Assembly: GCA_027592105.1 (NCBI GenBank)
Contig: JAQCLA010000115.1
Coordinates: 1-7,814 of the forward strand
DNA length: 7,814 bases
From: Pseudomonadota bacterium
GTDB lineage: Bacteria; Pseudomonadota; Alphaproteobacteria; Rhodobacterales; Rhodobacteraceae
Reading direction: 5' to 3'
A program made the position numbers and the translations under genes. Below are positions 1 through 6,010 of the stretch, piece by piece (position 1 is the first letter of the stretch; each line of letters begins with the position of its first letter). The notes under the pieces are model-generated. The model made no database searches. It worked only from the letters and a program-made list of their open reading frames with translations, and was not told the origin of the DNA.

Positions 1-1
1 C

Positions 2-382
2 CGCAACATCCACCGCCACAAGGTCGAGACTGACCCCGCCATCCTGACGATCCGCATCGACGAAAGCCTTTATTTCCCCAATGCGCGGTTCTTGGAGGAT
101 TATGTGCTGGACCGCGTGGGCAAGGATGGGCCGATCCGCCATGTGGTGTTGATGTGTTCGGCGGTGAATGTGATCGATTTCTCGGCGCTCGAGGCGCTTG
201 AGGCGTTGAACCACCGGCTTAAGGATATGGGCATCACGCTCCACATGTCCGAGGTGAAGGGGCCGGTCACGGATCGGTTGAAGAAAAGCCATTTCCTCGA
301 CGATCTGAGCGGGCGGGTGTTCTTGTCGCAATATGATGCATGGGTGACGCTGACCGCGCCGCCGTCGCAAACGGCGGAGTAG
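2..382 (+). CDS. SulP-family anion transporter, C-terminal STAS domain (5' end outside window)
   Basis: The reading frame is open from the first complete codon at position 2 to a TAG stop, giving 126 residues of the C-terminus of a longer protein. The visible part begins in a linker rich in Arg and His (RNIHRHKVET), then a beta strand (AILTIRIDESLYFPNARFLE) and the STAS core (VVLMCSAVNVIDFSALEALE, then a helix and KDMGITLHMSEVKGPV). This order is typical of the cytoplasmic STAS domain that follows the membrane part of SulP/SLC26 carriers. Such carriers move sulfate, bicarbonate or dicarboxylates, and the substrate cannot be told from this domain. The membrane domain lies to the left of the window. 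The gene converges on ugpC with 31 nt between the stop codons. An independent STAS-only protein is less likely because the frame has no start codon before position 92 and the homologous region begins earlier. Confidence 0.85.
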   Translation, partial: RNIHRHKVETDPAILTIRIDESLYFPNARFLEDYVLDRVGKDGPIRHVVLMCSAVNVIDFSALEALEALNHRLKDMGITLHMSEVKGPVTDRLKKSHFLDDLSGRVFLSQYDAWVTLTAPPSQTAE

Positions 383-420
383 GGGGCGATAAACGCGCGT
401 TGTCCCGCAGCCCTTACTCC
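376..420. terminator. Candidate bidirectional hairpin spanning both convergent stop codons
   Basis: GGAGTAGGGG (376-385) can pair with CCCTTACTCC (411-420) to form a 10-bp stem with one G-T wobble and a 25-nt loop. The loop contains a perfect palindrome, AACGCGCGTT (392-401). The left arm contains the stop of the SulP-like gene (380-382) and the right arm contains the ugpC stop (414-416). The position fits a shared terminator for converging genes, but neither strand has a T-tract after the stem, so intrinsic termination is uncertain. It may instead block 3'-end decay. Confidence 0.4.
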
Positions 421-1475
421 ACGACGCTAAGCGCGGGGGCATTTTCCCGCGCCATGGTGCGCCCCGCGGCATCGAAAAATACCACTGCTTCGACCTCGGC
501 ATCCAGGCAAAGCGTCTGGCCGAGCTTCAGGCGGCTGCCATGCCCATCGCGTAAGATCAGCCTGTCTTGCCCGATCGCGCAATGGACCAGCGTTTCTGCC
601 CCCAGCGCCTCGATCAAGATCACTTGGGCCGTGACCCCGTCGCGCGCGATGCGCAGCTGTTCGGGGCGCACACCGACCGCGCCCGCGCCCTGCGGCTGCG
701 CATGGCACAAGCCTGCGATGGCTTTTCCTGCGGCTGTGTCGAGGTCAAAGACATTCATCGGCGGCGCGCCGATGAATTCGGCGACAAAGCGGCTGGCGGG
801 CTGCTCATAAAGCGCCATGGGCGTGCCGATCTGTTCGATCTTGCCTTGCGACATGATCACGATCCGATCGGCCAAGCTCATCGCTTCGACCTGATCATGG
901 GTCACGAAGACAAAAGTCGCGCCCAAGCGGCGGTGCAAATCCTTCAACTCCGCGCGCAGCTGGGTGCGCAGTTTCGCGTCAAGGTTCGAGAGCGGCTCAT
1001 CAAACAAGAACACCGCCGGTTCGCGCACGATAGCGCGGCCCATGGCGACGCGCTGGCGTTGCCCGCCTGACAGCGCGCGCGGCTTGCGGTCGAGGTATTC
1101 GGTGATCTGCAGGGTGGCCGCTGCCGCTGTGATCCGGCGGTCGATCTCGTCGCGCGGCGTGCCACGGTTGCGCAGCCCGTATTCCATGTTTCGGCGCACG
1201 CTCATATGCGGGTAGAGCGCGTAATTCTGAAAGACCATCGCGATGTCGCGTTCGGCGGGTTCTAGGCTATTGACGACGCGGCCGCCGATCTCGACCTCGC
1301 CCGTGGTGATGGTCTCAAGCCCCGCGATCATGCGCAGGATCGTTGATTTGCCGCAGCCCGAGGGGCCGACCAGAACGATAAATTCGCCATCCGCGATATC
1401 GACGGAGGCACCCGCAACCGCCGTCACGCCGCCGCCATAGCTTTTGCCGAGATTGCGCAGTTTCAGTTCAGCCAT
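414..1475 (-). CDS. ugpC: sn-Glycerol-3-phosphate ABC importer, ATP-binding subunit UgpC
   Basis: This cytoplasmic ATPase powers uptake of sn-glycerol-3-phosphate through UgpA/UgpE. In its 353 residues (E. coli UgpC is about 356) the motifs are intact: Walker A GPSGCGKST at 37-45, Q-loop Gln83 in FQNYALYPHMS, signature LSGGQ at 135-139, Walker B FLFDE at 156-160, D-loop SNLDA at 163-167 and switch His193 in VTHDQVEAM. From about residue 235 follows a MalK-type regulatory (TOBE/OB) domain, starting GAPPMNVF and including GVRPEQLRI. The ATG lies 2 nt after the ugpE TAA, so its ribosome binding site (GCGAGAAA) is inside the end of ugpE, which suggests translational coupling. The ATPase family CUT1 is shared by many sugar importers, and the ugp assignment rests mainly on the neighbouring ugpB, ugpA and ugpE. 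No ugpQ follows; the next gene converges. Confidence 0.95.
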   Translation of the reverse strand: MAELKLRNLGKSYGGGVTAVAGASVDIADGEFIVLVGPSGCGKSTILRMIAGLETITTGEVEIGGRVVNSLEPAERDIAMVFQNYALYPHMSVRRNMEYGLRNRGTPRDEIDRRITAAAATLQITEYLDRKPRALSGGQRQRVAMGRAIVREPAVFLFDEPLSNLDAKLRTQLRAELKDLHRRLGATFVFVTHDQVEAMSLADRIVIMSQGKIEQIGTPMALYEQPASRFVAEFIGAPPMNVFDLDTAAGKAIAGLCHAQPQGAGAVGVRPEQLRIARDGVTAQVILIEALGAETLVHCAIGQDRLILRDGHGSRLKLGQTLCLDAEVEAVVFFDAAGRTMARENAPALSVVE

Positions 1476-1477
1476 GG

Positions 1478-2326
1478 TTATTTCTCGCTATCCACAAGGC
1501 CTTTGACGAAAAGCCGCTGCATGAAGATCACCACCGCTACGGGCGGCAGCATGGCCAGCACGGTCACGGCCATGATGTAGTTCCACAAGGGTTCGCTCTC
1601 GACGACATCGGCCATGCGCTTGATGCCCGCGACGATGGTGTAGTAGCCGCTGTCGGTCGTGATCAGCAGCGGCCAGAGATACTGGTTCCAGCCATAGATG
1701 AAGAGGATCACGAAGAGCGCCGCGATATTGGTCTGCGACAAGGGCAGCAGGATGTCGCGAAAGAACTTCATCGGCCCCGCGCCATCGATGCGCGCGGCCT
1801 CCATCATCTCGTCGGGGATGGTCAGAAAGACCTGTCGGAACAAGAACGTCGCCGTGGCCGAGGCCATGAGCGGCACGGTCAGCCCCGCATAGCTATTGAG
1901 CATCCCCAGATCGGCGATCACCGCGAATGTCGGCACGATCCGCACCTCGACCGGCAGCATCAGGGTGATGAAGATGAGCCAAAAGGCCAGCACCCGGAAA
2001 GGAAAGCGGAAATAGACGATGGCAAAGGCCGAGATGATCGAGATCACGATCTTACCCGTTGCGATCAACAGCGCCATGATCATGGAGTTGAACAACATCA
2101 AGCTGATCGGGACCGACATCTGTGCCGCGACACCCCCGGCCAGAACATCGCCATAGCTTGCCGGGGCATGGGTGCTGGGCAACAATGGGATGGTGCCGGA
2201 CATGAACGCCGCCGATGTATGGGTCGAGGCGATGACCGCGATATAGACCGGGAATGCCACGGTCGCCACGCCGAGGATCAAGATCACATGCGCGAAGATA
2301 TCAAGCCAACGTTGGTTCTCGACCAT
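1478..2326 (-). CDS. ugpE: sn-Glycerol-3-phosphate ABC importer, permease UgpE
   Basis: This is the second inner-membrane permease of the importer. With the start chosen here it has 282 residues, against 281 in E. coli UgpE, and ends in the same style (GLVDSEK). It begins MVENQRWLDIFAHVILILG, close to the E. coli N-terminus as I recall it. An in-frame ATG 13 codons upstream (2365) would overlap the end of ugpA and was not chosen; the ATG at 2326 is preceded by AGGGGGGCAGG at good spacing, 13 nt after the ugpA stop. Six hydrophobic segments are visible, at roughly 11-33, 75-103, 112-135, 148-168, 197-221 and 250-270. The cytoplasmic EAA loop that docks on the ATPase reads EAARIDGAGP (176-185) followed by LPLS. 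The family is CUT1 / MalG-type binding-protein-dependent transport. Confidence 0.95.
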   Translation of the reverse strand: MVENQRWLDIFAHVILILGVATVAFPVYIAVIASTHTSAAFMSGTIPLLPSTHAPASYGDVLAGGVAAQMSVPISLMLFNSMIMALLIATGKIVISIISAFAIVYFRFPFRVLAFWLIFITLMLPVEVRIVPTFAVIADLGMLNSYAGLTVPLMASATATFLFRQVFLTIPDEMMEAARIDGAGPMKFFRDILLPLSQTNIAALFVILFIYGWNQYLWPLLITTDSGYYTIVAGIKRMADVVESEPLWNYIMAVTVLAMLPPVAVVIFMQRLFVKGLVDSEK

Positions 2327-2339
2327 GTCCTGCCCCCCT

Positions 2340-3227
2340 TCAGTAGGTGACCTTGCGTTCCACATAGCGGAACTGGATGAAGGTCAGCACCATCACGATC
2401 ATCATCAAGATCACCGATTGCGCCGCTGATGAGCCGAGGTTCAGCCCGACGAAACCATCATCATAGACCTTGTAGACCAAGATATTGGTCGCCTGCGCAG
2501 GCCCGCCGCCGGTTGTGGCGTCGATGATCGCGAAGGTGTCGAACAGCGTGAACACGACATTCACGACCAAAAGGAAAAAGGTCGTGGGCGACAAGAGCGG
2601 CAAGGTGATGGTCCAAAACCGCTTGAATGGCCCCGCGCCGTCAATGGCCGCGGCCTCGCGCAGGCTGGTGGGGATGGATTGCAGCCCGGCCAAGAAGAAC
2701 AAGAAGTTATAGCTGATCTGCTTCCACACGGCGGCAATGATGACCAAGATCATCGCATCGCGCCCGGTCAGGTTGTGGTTCCAATCATAGCCCAGCGTTT
2801 GTTCCAGCACGAAGGGCAGAATGCCGATGGCGGGGTTGAAGATGAACCACCACAAGATACCCGCGACGGCAGGGGCAACAGCATAAGGCCAGATCAACAG
2901 CGTGGTATAGGTGCCGGCGCTGCGCAGCATCCGGTCGACGGCCAGCGCCATGATCAGCGCAATGCTGAGCGACAAGATGACCGTGGCGATGGAAAAGATC
3001 ACCGTCACCTGAAGCGCGTCGAGATATTCGGGATTGTCGAAAAGCGCGCGGTAATTGCGCAGGCCCACGAAAGTCGTCGACAGGCCAAAGGCGTCTTCGC
3101 GCAAAAAGGATTGGCGCACCGCTTGCCCTGCGGGCCACAGAAAGAAAATCGCGGTAATCGCAAGCTGCGGGGCCAGCAGAAGATAGGGCAGCCCCTTGTT
3201 GCCGAAAATCGTGCGCTTGGTCTGCAT
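2340..3227 (-). CDS. ugpA: sn-Glycerol-3-phosphate ABC importer, permease UgpA
   Basis: This is the first inner-membrane permease of the ugp importer, 295 residues like E. coli UgpA. The N-terminal stretch LPYLLLAPQLAITAIFFLWP (13-32) and later FVGLRNYRALF, WPYAVAPAVAGILWWFIFNP, WKQISYNFLFF and SAAQSVILM match the UgpA pattern as I recall it. About six membrane segments are visible, near 14-32, 76-97, 107-130, 158-182, 209-230 and 268-286. The ATPase-contacting EAA loop is EAAAIDGAGP (191-200) followed by LPLL at 209-212. The ATG is preceded by a G-rich stretch (GGGGGCGGC) that is a plain, not strong, ribosome binding site. The gene is 66 nt from ugpB, and the gap holds a terminator-like hairpin, so its transcription probably depends on read-through. 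Confidence 0.95.
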   Translation of the reverse strand: MQTKRTIFGNKGLPYLLLAPQLAITAIFFLWPAGQAVRQSFLREDAFGLSTTFVGLRNYRALFDNPEYLDALQVTVIFSIATVILSLSIALIMALAVDRMLRSAGTYTTLLIWPYAVAPAVAGILWWFIFNPAIGILPFVLEQTLGYDWNHNLTGRDAMILVIIAAVWKQISYNFLFFLAGLQSIPTSLREAAAIDGAGPFKRFWTITLPLLSPTTFFLLVVNVVFTLFDTFAIIDATTGGGPAQATNILVYKVYDDGFVGLNLGSSAAQSVILMMIVMVLTFIQFRYVERKVTY

Positions 3228-3241
3228 GCCGCCCCCGTGGC

Positions 3242-3277
3242 AAGAAAAACCCGCGCCACCGATTGGGCGGCGCGGGT
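3242..3277 (-). terminator. Intra-operon hairpin with T-tract between ugpB and ugpA
   Basis: Read on the minus strand, ACCCGCGCC (3277-3269) pairs perfectly with GGCGCGGGT (3257-3249), a 9-bp stem with an 11-nt loop. It is followed at once by TTTTTCTT (3249-3242; the first T also closes the stem). This is a textbook factor-independent terminator. It lies 16 nt after the ugpB stop and 14 nt before the ugpA start, in the direction of transcription. Because the permease genes lie beyond it without an obvious promoter of their own, the likely role is partial termination and protection of the ugpB mRNA end, giving more binding protein than permease. Confidence 0.85.
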
Positions 3278-3293
3278 CGGGATATATGGTCGA

Positions 3294-4616
3294 TCAGTTG
3301 GCCGCTTCGAACTCGCGGATCAGCGCGTTGCCGCGCGCCACGACCGCGTCAAGCGCGCCTTGTGCGTCGACATCGCCCGCCAAGAGACGCTGGAATTCCT
3401 CGTCGATGACACCACGGATCTGCACATAGTTGCCGAAACGCAGCCCCTTGGAATTGGGCGTCGGTGCATTCAGCGTCATCTGCATGATCGAGGTGTCGGC
3501 ACCGGGGTTGGCGGAGTAGTAACCCTGCGCTTCGCTCAGCTCATAGGCGGCTTGGGTGATCGGCAGATAGCCGGTGTCCTGGTGCCACTGGGCCTGAACC
3601 TCGGGCGAGGAGAGGAAGTTGAAGAACGCCGCCACGCCGCGCTGTTCATCGGCGCTGCCGCCGGCCAGAACCCACAAGGTCGCGCCGCCGATGATCGAGT
3701 TCTGCGGCGCACCGGCCACATCATCGTAGTAGGGCAGCATGCCGATTCCGACTTCAAAATCGGGGGTGTTGTTCAGAACGCCCGCGCGCGACGCGGAGGA
3801 GTTCATATACATGCCGCAGGTCTGGGAATAGAACATCGGGGGCGCATCCGCACCGCCGCCGGGGCCGCCATATTGGAACACGCCCTCTTGCTGCCAGCGG
3901 GCGAGGTTTTCCCAATGGCGCACTTGGACTGGGCCGTTGAATGTCAACTCGGTCTCAAGACCACCAAAGCCGTTCTCAAGCGTCCCGATCTGCTGGTTGT
4001 GCCATGCCGAGAAATTCTCGAGCTGCACCCAGCTGACCCAACCGGTGGTAAAGCCGCATTCAGCCGTACCCGATGACATGATTTGGCGCGAGAAAGCCTC
4101 GACCTCTGCCCAAGTGCGCGGCGGCTGCTCGGGGTCGAGGCCAGCGGCAGCAAAGAGGTTCTTGTTGTAGTACATGATCGGTGTCGACGAGTTGAAGGGC
4201 ATCGAGAGCATGCGGCCTTCGGGGTCGGTGTAGTAGCCCACAACAGCGGGCAAAAAGGCGTTGGGGTCAAAATCCGCGCCTGCATCGGCCATCAGCTGGT
4301 AGACAGGAACGATGGCGCCTTCGGCCGCCATCATCGTGCCGGTGCCGACTTCGAAGACCTGCACGATATCGGGCTGCTCGCCAGCGCGGAAGGCCGCGAT
4401 CGCGCCGGTCATCGTCTCGGTATAGGTGCCACGATAGCTCGGCACGACGACGAATTCGCTTTGCGCCGCGTTGAAGGCGGTGGCCAGCGCCTCGGTCTTT
4501 TCACCAAGCTCGCCACCCATGGCGTGCCACCAATCGATCTGGGTCTGCGCCTGTGCGGTGCTGCCCAAGGCAAGCAGGCTGACGGTGCTGGCAGCTGCAA
4601 ACTTTCTGAATGTCAT
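3294..4616 (-). CDS. ugpB: sn-Glycerol-3-phosphate-binding periplasmic protein UgpB
   Basis: This periplasmic solute-binding protein captures sn-glycerol-3-phosphate (E. coli UgpB also binds glycerophosphocholine) and delivers it to UgpA/UgpE. It has 440 residues against 438 in E. coli. A Sec signal peptide is clear: MTFRK, a hydrophobic core (AAASTVSLLALGS) and a likely signal peptidase I site after AQA at residue 23. Mature motifs resembling UgpB are IDWWHAMGG (27-35), FNSSTPIMYYNK (141-152), GWVSWVQLENFSAWHN (192-207), SSASRAG (273-279), IIGGATLWV (308-316), WHQDTGYLPIT (344-354) and GLRFGNYVQIRGVIDEEF (391-408). The start has a strong ribosome binding site (GGAGGAG, 6 nt before the ATG). 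It is the first gene of the cluster, follows a candidate Pho-box array, and is followed by a terminator-like hairpin. The substrate is assigned from similarity and context. Confidence 0.96.
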   Translation of the reverse strand: MTFRKFAAASTVSLLALGSTAQAQTQIDWWHAMGGELGEKTEALATAFNAAQSEFVVVPSYRGTYTETMTGAIAAFRAGEQPDIVQVFEVGTGTMMAAEGAIVPVYQLMADAGADFDPNAFLPAVVGYYTDPEGRMLSMPFNSSTPIMYYNKNLFAAAGLDPEQPPRTWAEVEAFSRQIMSSGTAECGFTTGWVSWVQLENFSAWHNQQIGTLENGFGGLETELTFNGPVQVRHWENLARWQQEGVFQYGGPGGGADAPPMFYSQTCGMYMNSSASRAGVLNNTPDFEVGIGMLPYYDDVAGAPQNSIIGGATLWVLAGGSADEQRGVAAFFNFLSSPEVQAQWHQDTGYLPITQAAYELSEAQGYYSANPGADTSIMQMTLNAPTPNSKGLRFGNYVQIRGVIDEEFQRLLAGDVDAQGALDAVVARGNALIREFEAAN

Positions 4617-4622
4617 CTGTAT

Positions 4623-4644
4623 CTCCTCCGGCCGGAGAACCGGC
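4623..4644 (-). promoter_or_regulatory. ugpB ribosome binding site overlapped by two exclusive small hairpins
   Basis: On the minus strand the leader reads GCCGG-TTCT-CCGGC (4644-4631), a 5-bp stem with a tetraloop, directly before the ribosome binding site GGAGGAG (4629-4623). An alternative pairing, CTCC-GGCC-GGAG (4637-4626), lies in a perfect 12-bp palindrome (CTCCGGCCGGAG) and would cover part of that site. The two stems share bases and cannot coexist. The ribosome binding site itself is certain; a regulatory switch is only a suggestion. Confidence 0.6.
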
Positions 4645-4712
4645 GCGTCTATCGGTCAGAAAACGACGGGATGACCCTCATAGTCGTCCCATGGGCGCGG
4701 CTTACTGCTTCG

Positions 4713-4754
4713 ATATGACGGGGATGTTACCCTAATGTGACGGGCATGTTACGG
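4713..4754 (-). promoter_or_regulatory. Candidate tandem Pho box (PhoB-binding array) upstream of ugpB
   Basis: Reading the minus strand, four direct heptamers follow each other with exact 11-bp periodicity: CCGTAAC (4754-4748), CCGTCAC (4743-4737), GGGTAAC (4732-4726) and CCGTCAT (4721-4715). Each is followed by a 4-nt spacer beginning AT. The known PhoB box consists of 7-bp direct repeats near CTGTCAT with 4-bp spacers, each pair binding one PhoB dimer. CCGTCAT matches 6 of 7 bases and GGGTAAC is the poorest. The array ends about 100 bp before the ugpB ATG, and ugp is a Pho-regulon operon in E. coli and some rhizobia. The spacers are less AT-rich than in E. coli. I could not identify a convincing -10 element about 10 bp after the last repeat. 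Confidence 0.7.
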
Positions 4755-4771
4755 AAGGCTAAGGATCACGG

Positions 4772-4795
4772 GCGCGGCCGAAAAATCGACCGCGC
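4772..4795 (-). terminator. Imperfect hairpin downstream of xthA
   Basis: GCGCGG (4772-4777) pairs with CCGCGC (4790-4795). After one mismatch the stem continues with three more pairs around an AAAA loop (plus-strand reading). It lies about 30 nt after the xthA stop and just before the Pho-box array, where a terminator for the upstream genes would be expected. In the minus direction no T-tract follows, so it is at best a weak or factor-dependent terminator. Confidence 0.3.
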
Positions 4796-4825
4796 AACGC
4801 AACATTTTTGCAAAGTGATGATGGC

Positions 4826-5608
4826 TCAGGCGTCCAGTTCGATCCAGACAGGCACGTGATCGGAGGGCTTTTCGCGCCCGCGCACGTCTTTCTCGATGCC
4901 ACAATCGATCAGCAGGTCGGCGGCCTGCGGACTAAGAAGCAGATGGTCGATCCGGATGCCGTTGTTCTTTTCCCAAGCGCCTGCCTGATAATCCCAAAAG
5001 CTGTAAAGCCCGGGCTGGGCCATGCGCGTGCGGATCGCTTCGGTCAAGCCAAGGTTGAGCAAACGGCGAAAGGCTGCTCGGCTTTGCGGCAGGGCCAGCG
5101 CATCCTCGCGCCAGACCTCCGGGCGGGCGGCGTCGATGTCTTGGGGGATGACATTGTAGTCACCCGCCAACACCAGCGGCGCCTCCTCGGCCAAAAGGCC
5201 GCGCGCATGCGTCTCCATCCGGGCCATCCATGCCAGCTTATAGTCGTATTTCGGCCCCGGTGCGGGGTTGCCATTGGGAAGGTAGAGCCCGCACACACGC
5301 ACCGCGCGCTTGTCGCCCATCACGGTCGCCTCGATCCAGCGGGCCTGTTCGTCGGTCTCGTCGCCCGGAAGGCCACGGCTGACATCCTCAAGCGGCAGGC
5401 GCGACAAGATCGCCACGCCGTTAAAGCCCTTTTGGCCATGAGTTTCGACGCGGTAGCCCATATCCTCGAAATGTTCGCGAGGGAAACCCTCATCGACGGA
5501 TTTGATTTCCTGTAAAAGTGCCACGTCGGGCTTGAATTCATCCAGCCACGCGCTGAGCGCCTCGAAGCGCGCCTTGATCCCGTTGATGTTGAAACTCGCG
5601 ATCTTCAT
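4826..5608 (-). CDS. xthA: Exodeoxyribonuclease III / AP endonuclease
   Basis: This DNA repair enzyme of the endonuclease/exonuclease/phosphatase fold cleaves the backbone 5' to abasic sites and removes 3' blocking groups in base excision repair. The chosen start gives 260 residues beginning MKIASFNINGIKAR, close to E. coli exonuclease III (268 residues). Expected catalytic and metal residues are present: Asn7, Glu34 (LLQEIKS), Tyr109 (GLYLPNGNP), Asp150 and Asn152 (AGDYNV), Asp221 (RIDHLLLS) and the final Asp250-His251 pair (PSDHVPVW). In-frame ATG codons at 5623 and 5650 would add 5 or 14 residues without family support; the 5608 start has GGGG 6 nt upstream. The gene lies 63 nt after erpA on the same strand, so the two are probably cotranscribed. 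The symbol xth is also used for this family. Confidence 0.93.
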   Translation of the reverse strand: MKIASFNINGIKARFEALSAWLDEFKPDVALLQEIKSVDEGFPREHFEDMGYRVETHGQKGFNGVAILSRLPLEDVSRGLPGDETDEQARWIEATVMGDKRAVRVCGLYLPNGNPAPGPKYDYKLAWMARMETHARGLLAEEAPLVLAGDYNVIPQDIDAARPEVWREDALALPQSRAAFRRLLNLGLTEAIRTRMAQPGLYSFWDYQAGAWEKNNGIRIDHLLLSPQAADLLIDCGIEKDVRGREKPSDHVPVWIELDA

Positions 5609-5611
5609 GGG

Positions 5612-5660
5612 CTGCCCCGTCATGTCCGTCTGTTGCGCCGGGTCTCCCATGCGGGGGCAG
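5612..5660 (-). repeat. Inverted repeat in the erpA-xthA gap that would pair with the xthA ribosome binding site
   Basis: CTGCCCC (5612-5618) and GGGGCAG (5654-5660) are perfect 7-bp inverted repeats 35 nt apart. On the minus-strand transcript the proximal copy, GGGGCAG (5618-5612), is also the G-rich stretch just before the chosen xthA start. Folding would hide it. A pairing of this length in G+C-rich DNA can arise by chance, so a function is speculative. Confidence 0.3.
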
Positions 5661-5671
5661 GGGGTGCAAGC

Positions 5672-6010
5672 TTACATCGAGAAGGATGTGCCACAGCCAC
5701 AAGACGATGTGGCGTTGGGGTTGGCGATGGTAAAGCGCGCGCCGATCAATTCCTCGGTGAAGTCGATCACGGCATCGGCCAGAAACGGCAGCGATACGCT
5801 GTCGACCACTACCTTTTGTCCGTCACTCTCCAAGACCAGATCATCAGCAGCCGGGTCGTCGAGGCGGATATCATATTGAAAGCCCGAACATCCCCCCCCA
5901 TCGACCGCGATGCGCAGCGCCTTGGCCGCGCCTGTCGTTGCGTTGATCTCGGCCAGCCGCGCGAATGCGCGTGGCGTCACCTTGGGCGGAAGGGTGAGTG
6001 TCAGGGTCAT
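5672..6010 (-). CDS. erpA: A-type iron-sulfur cluster carrier/insertion protein (ErpA/IscA family)
   Basis: This small cytoplasmic protein of 112 residues carries and inserts Fe-S clusters into apoproteins. The three conserved cysteines of HesB/IscA/ErpA proteins are present: Cys41 in VDGGGCSGFQY and Cys104 and Cys106 in SSCGCGTSF. The rest of the fold is recognisable: an N-terminal beta strand and helix (KVTPRAFARLAEI), and VVVDSVSLPFL and FTEELIGARFTIANPNA before the C-terminal cysteines. The ATG is preceded by AAAGGAC at good spacing. No isc or suf genes are in the window, and the stand-alone setting fits ErpA better than IscA or SufA, but the three paralogues cannot be separated safely by eye. 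It leads a probable erpA-xthA transcript and is divergent from dgt. Confidence 0.88.
   Translation of the reverse strand: MTLTLTLPPKVTPRAFARLAEINATTGAAKALRIAVDGGGCSGFQYDIRLDDPAADDLVLESDGQKVVVDSVSLPFLADAVIDFTEELIGARFTIANPNATSSCGCGTSFSM

Noticed and set aside
340..1070. Overlapping + strand open frames (340-810 and 567-1070) opposite ugpC
   Set aside because: The true minus-strand gene carries an intact Walker A, signature and Walker B, and these frames translate to Arg/Ser/Ala-rich sequence without domains.
2324..2365. Longer ugpE with start at 2365
   Set aside because: It would overlap the end of ugpA and add 13 residues not found in the family; the start at 2326 has a better ribosome binding site and family length.
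2679..4076. 465-codon open frame on the + strand opposite ugpA and ugpB
   Set aside because: It lies antisense to two genes with clear family motifs. Its composition (rich in Arg, Gln, His and Gly, with no recognisable domain) is that of the reverse complement of G+C-rich coding DNA.
4772..4811. Strong xthA terminator between xthA and ugpB
   Set aside because: The stem has a mismatch and no T-tract in the minus direction. The run of T at 4804-4809 lies on the + strand, where no gene ends, so I kept only a low-confidence hairpin.
4808..5515. 235-codon open frame on the + strand opposite xthA
   Set aside because: It is antisense to xthA, which has all expected catalytic residues. No ribosome binding site or family pattern was seen.
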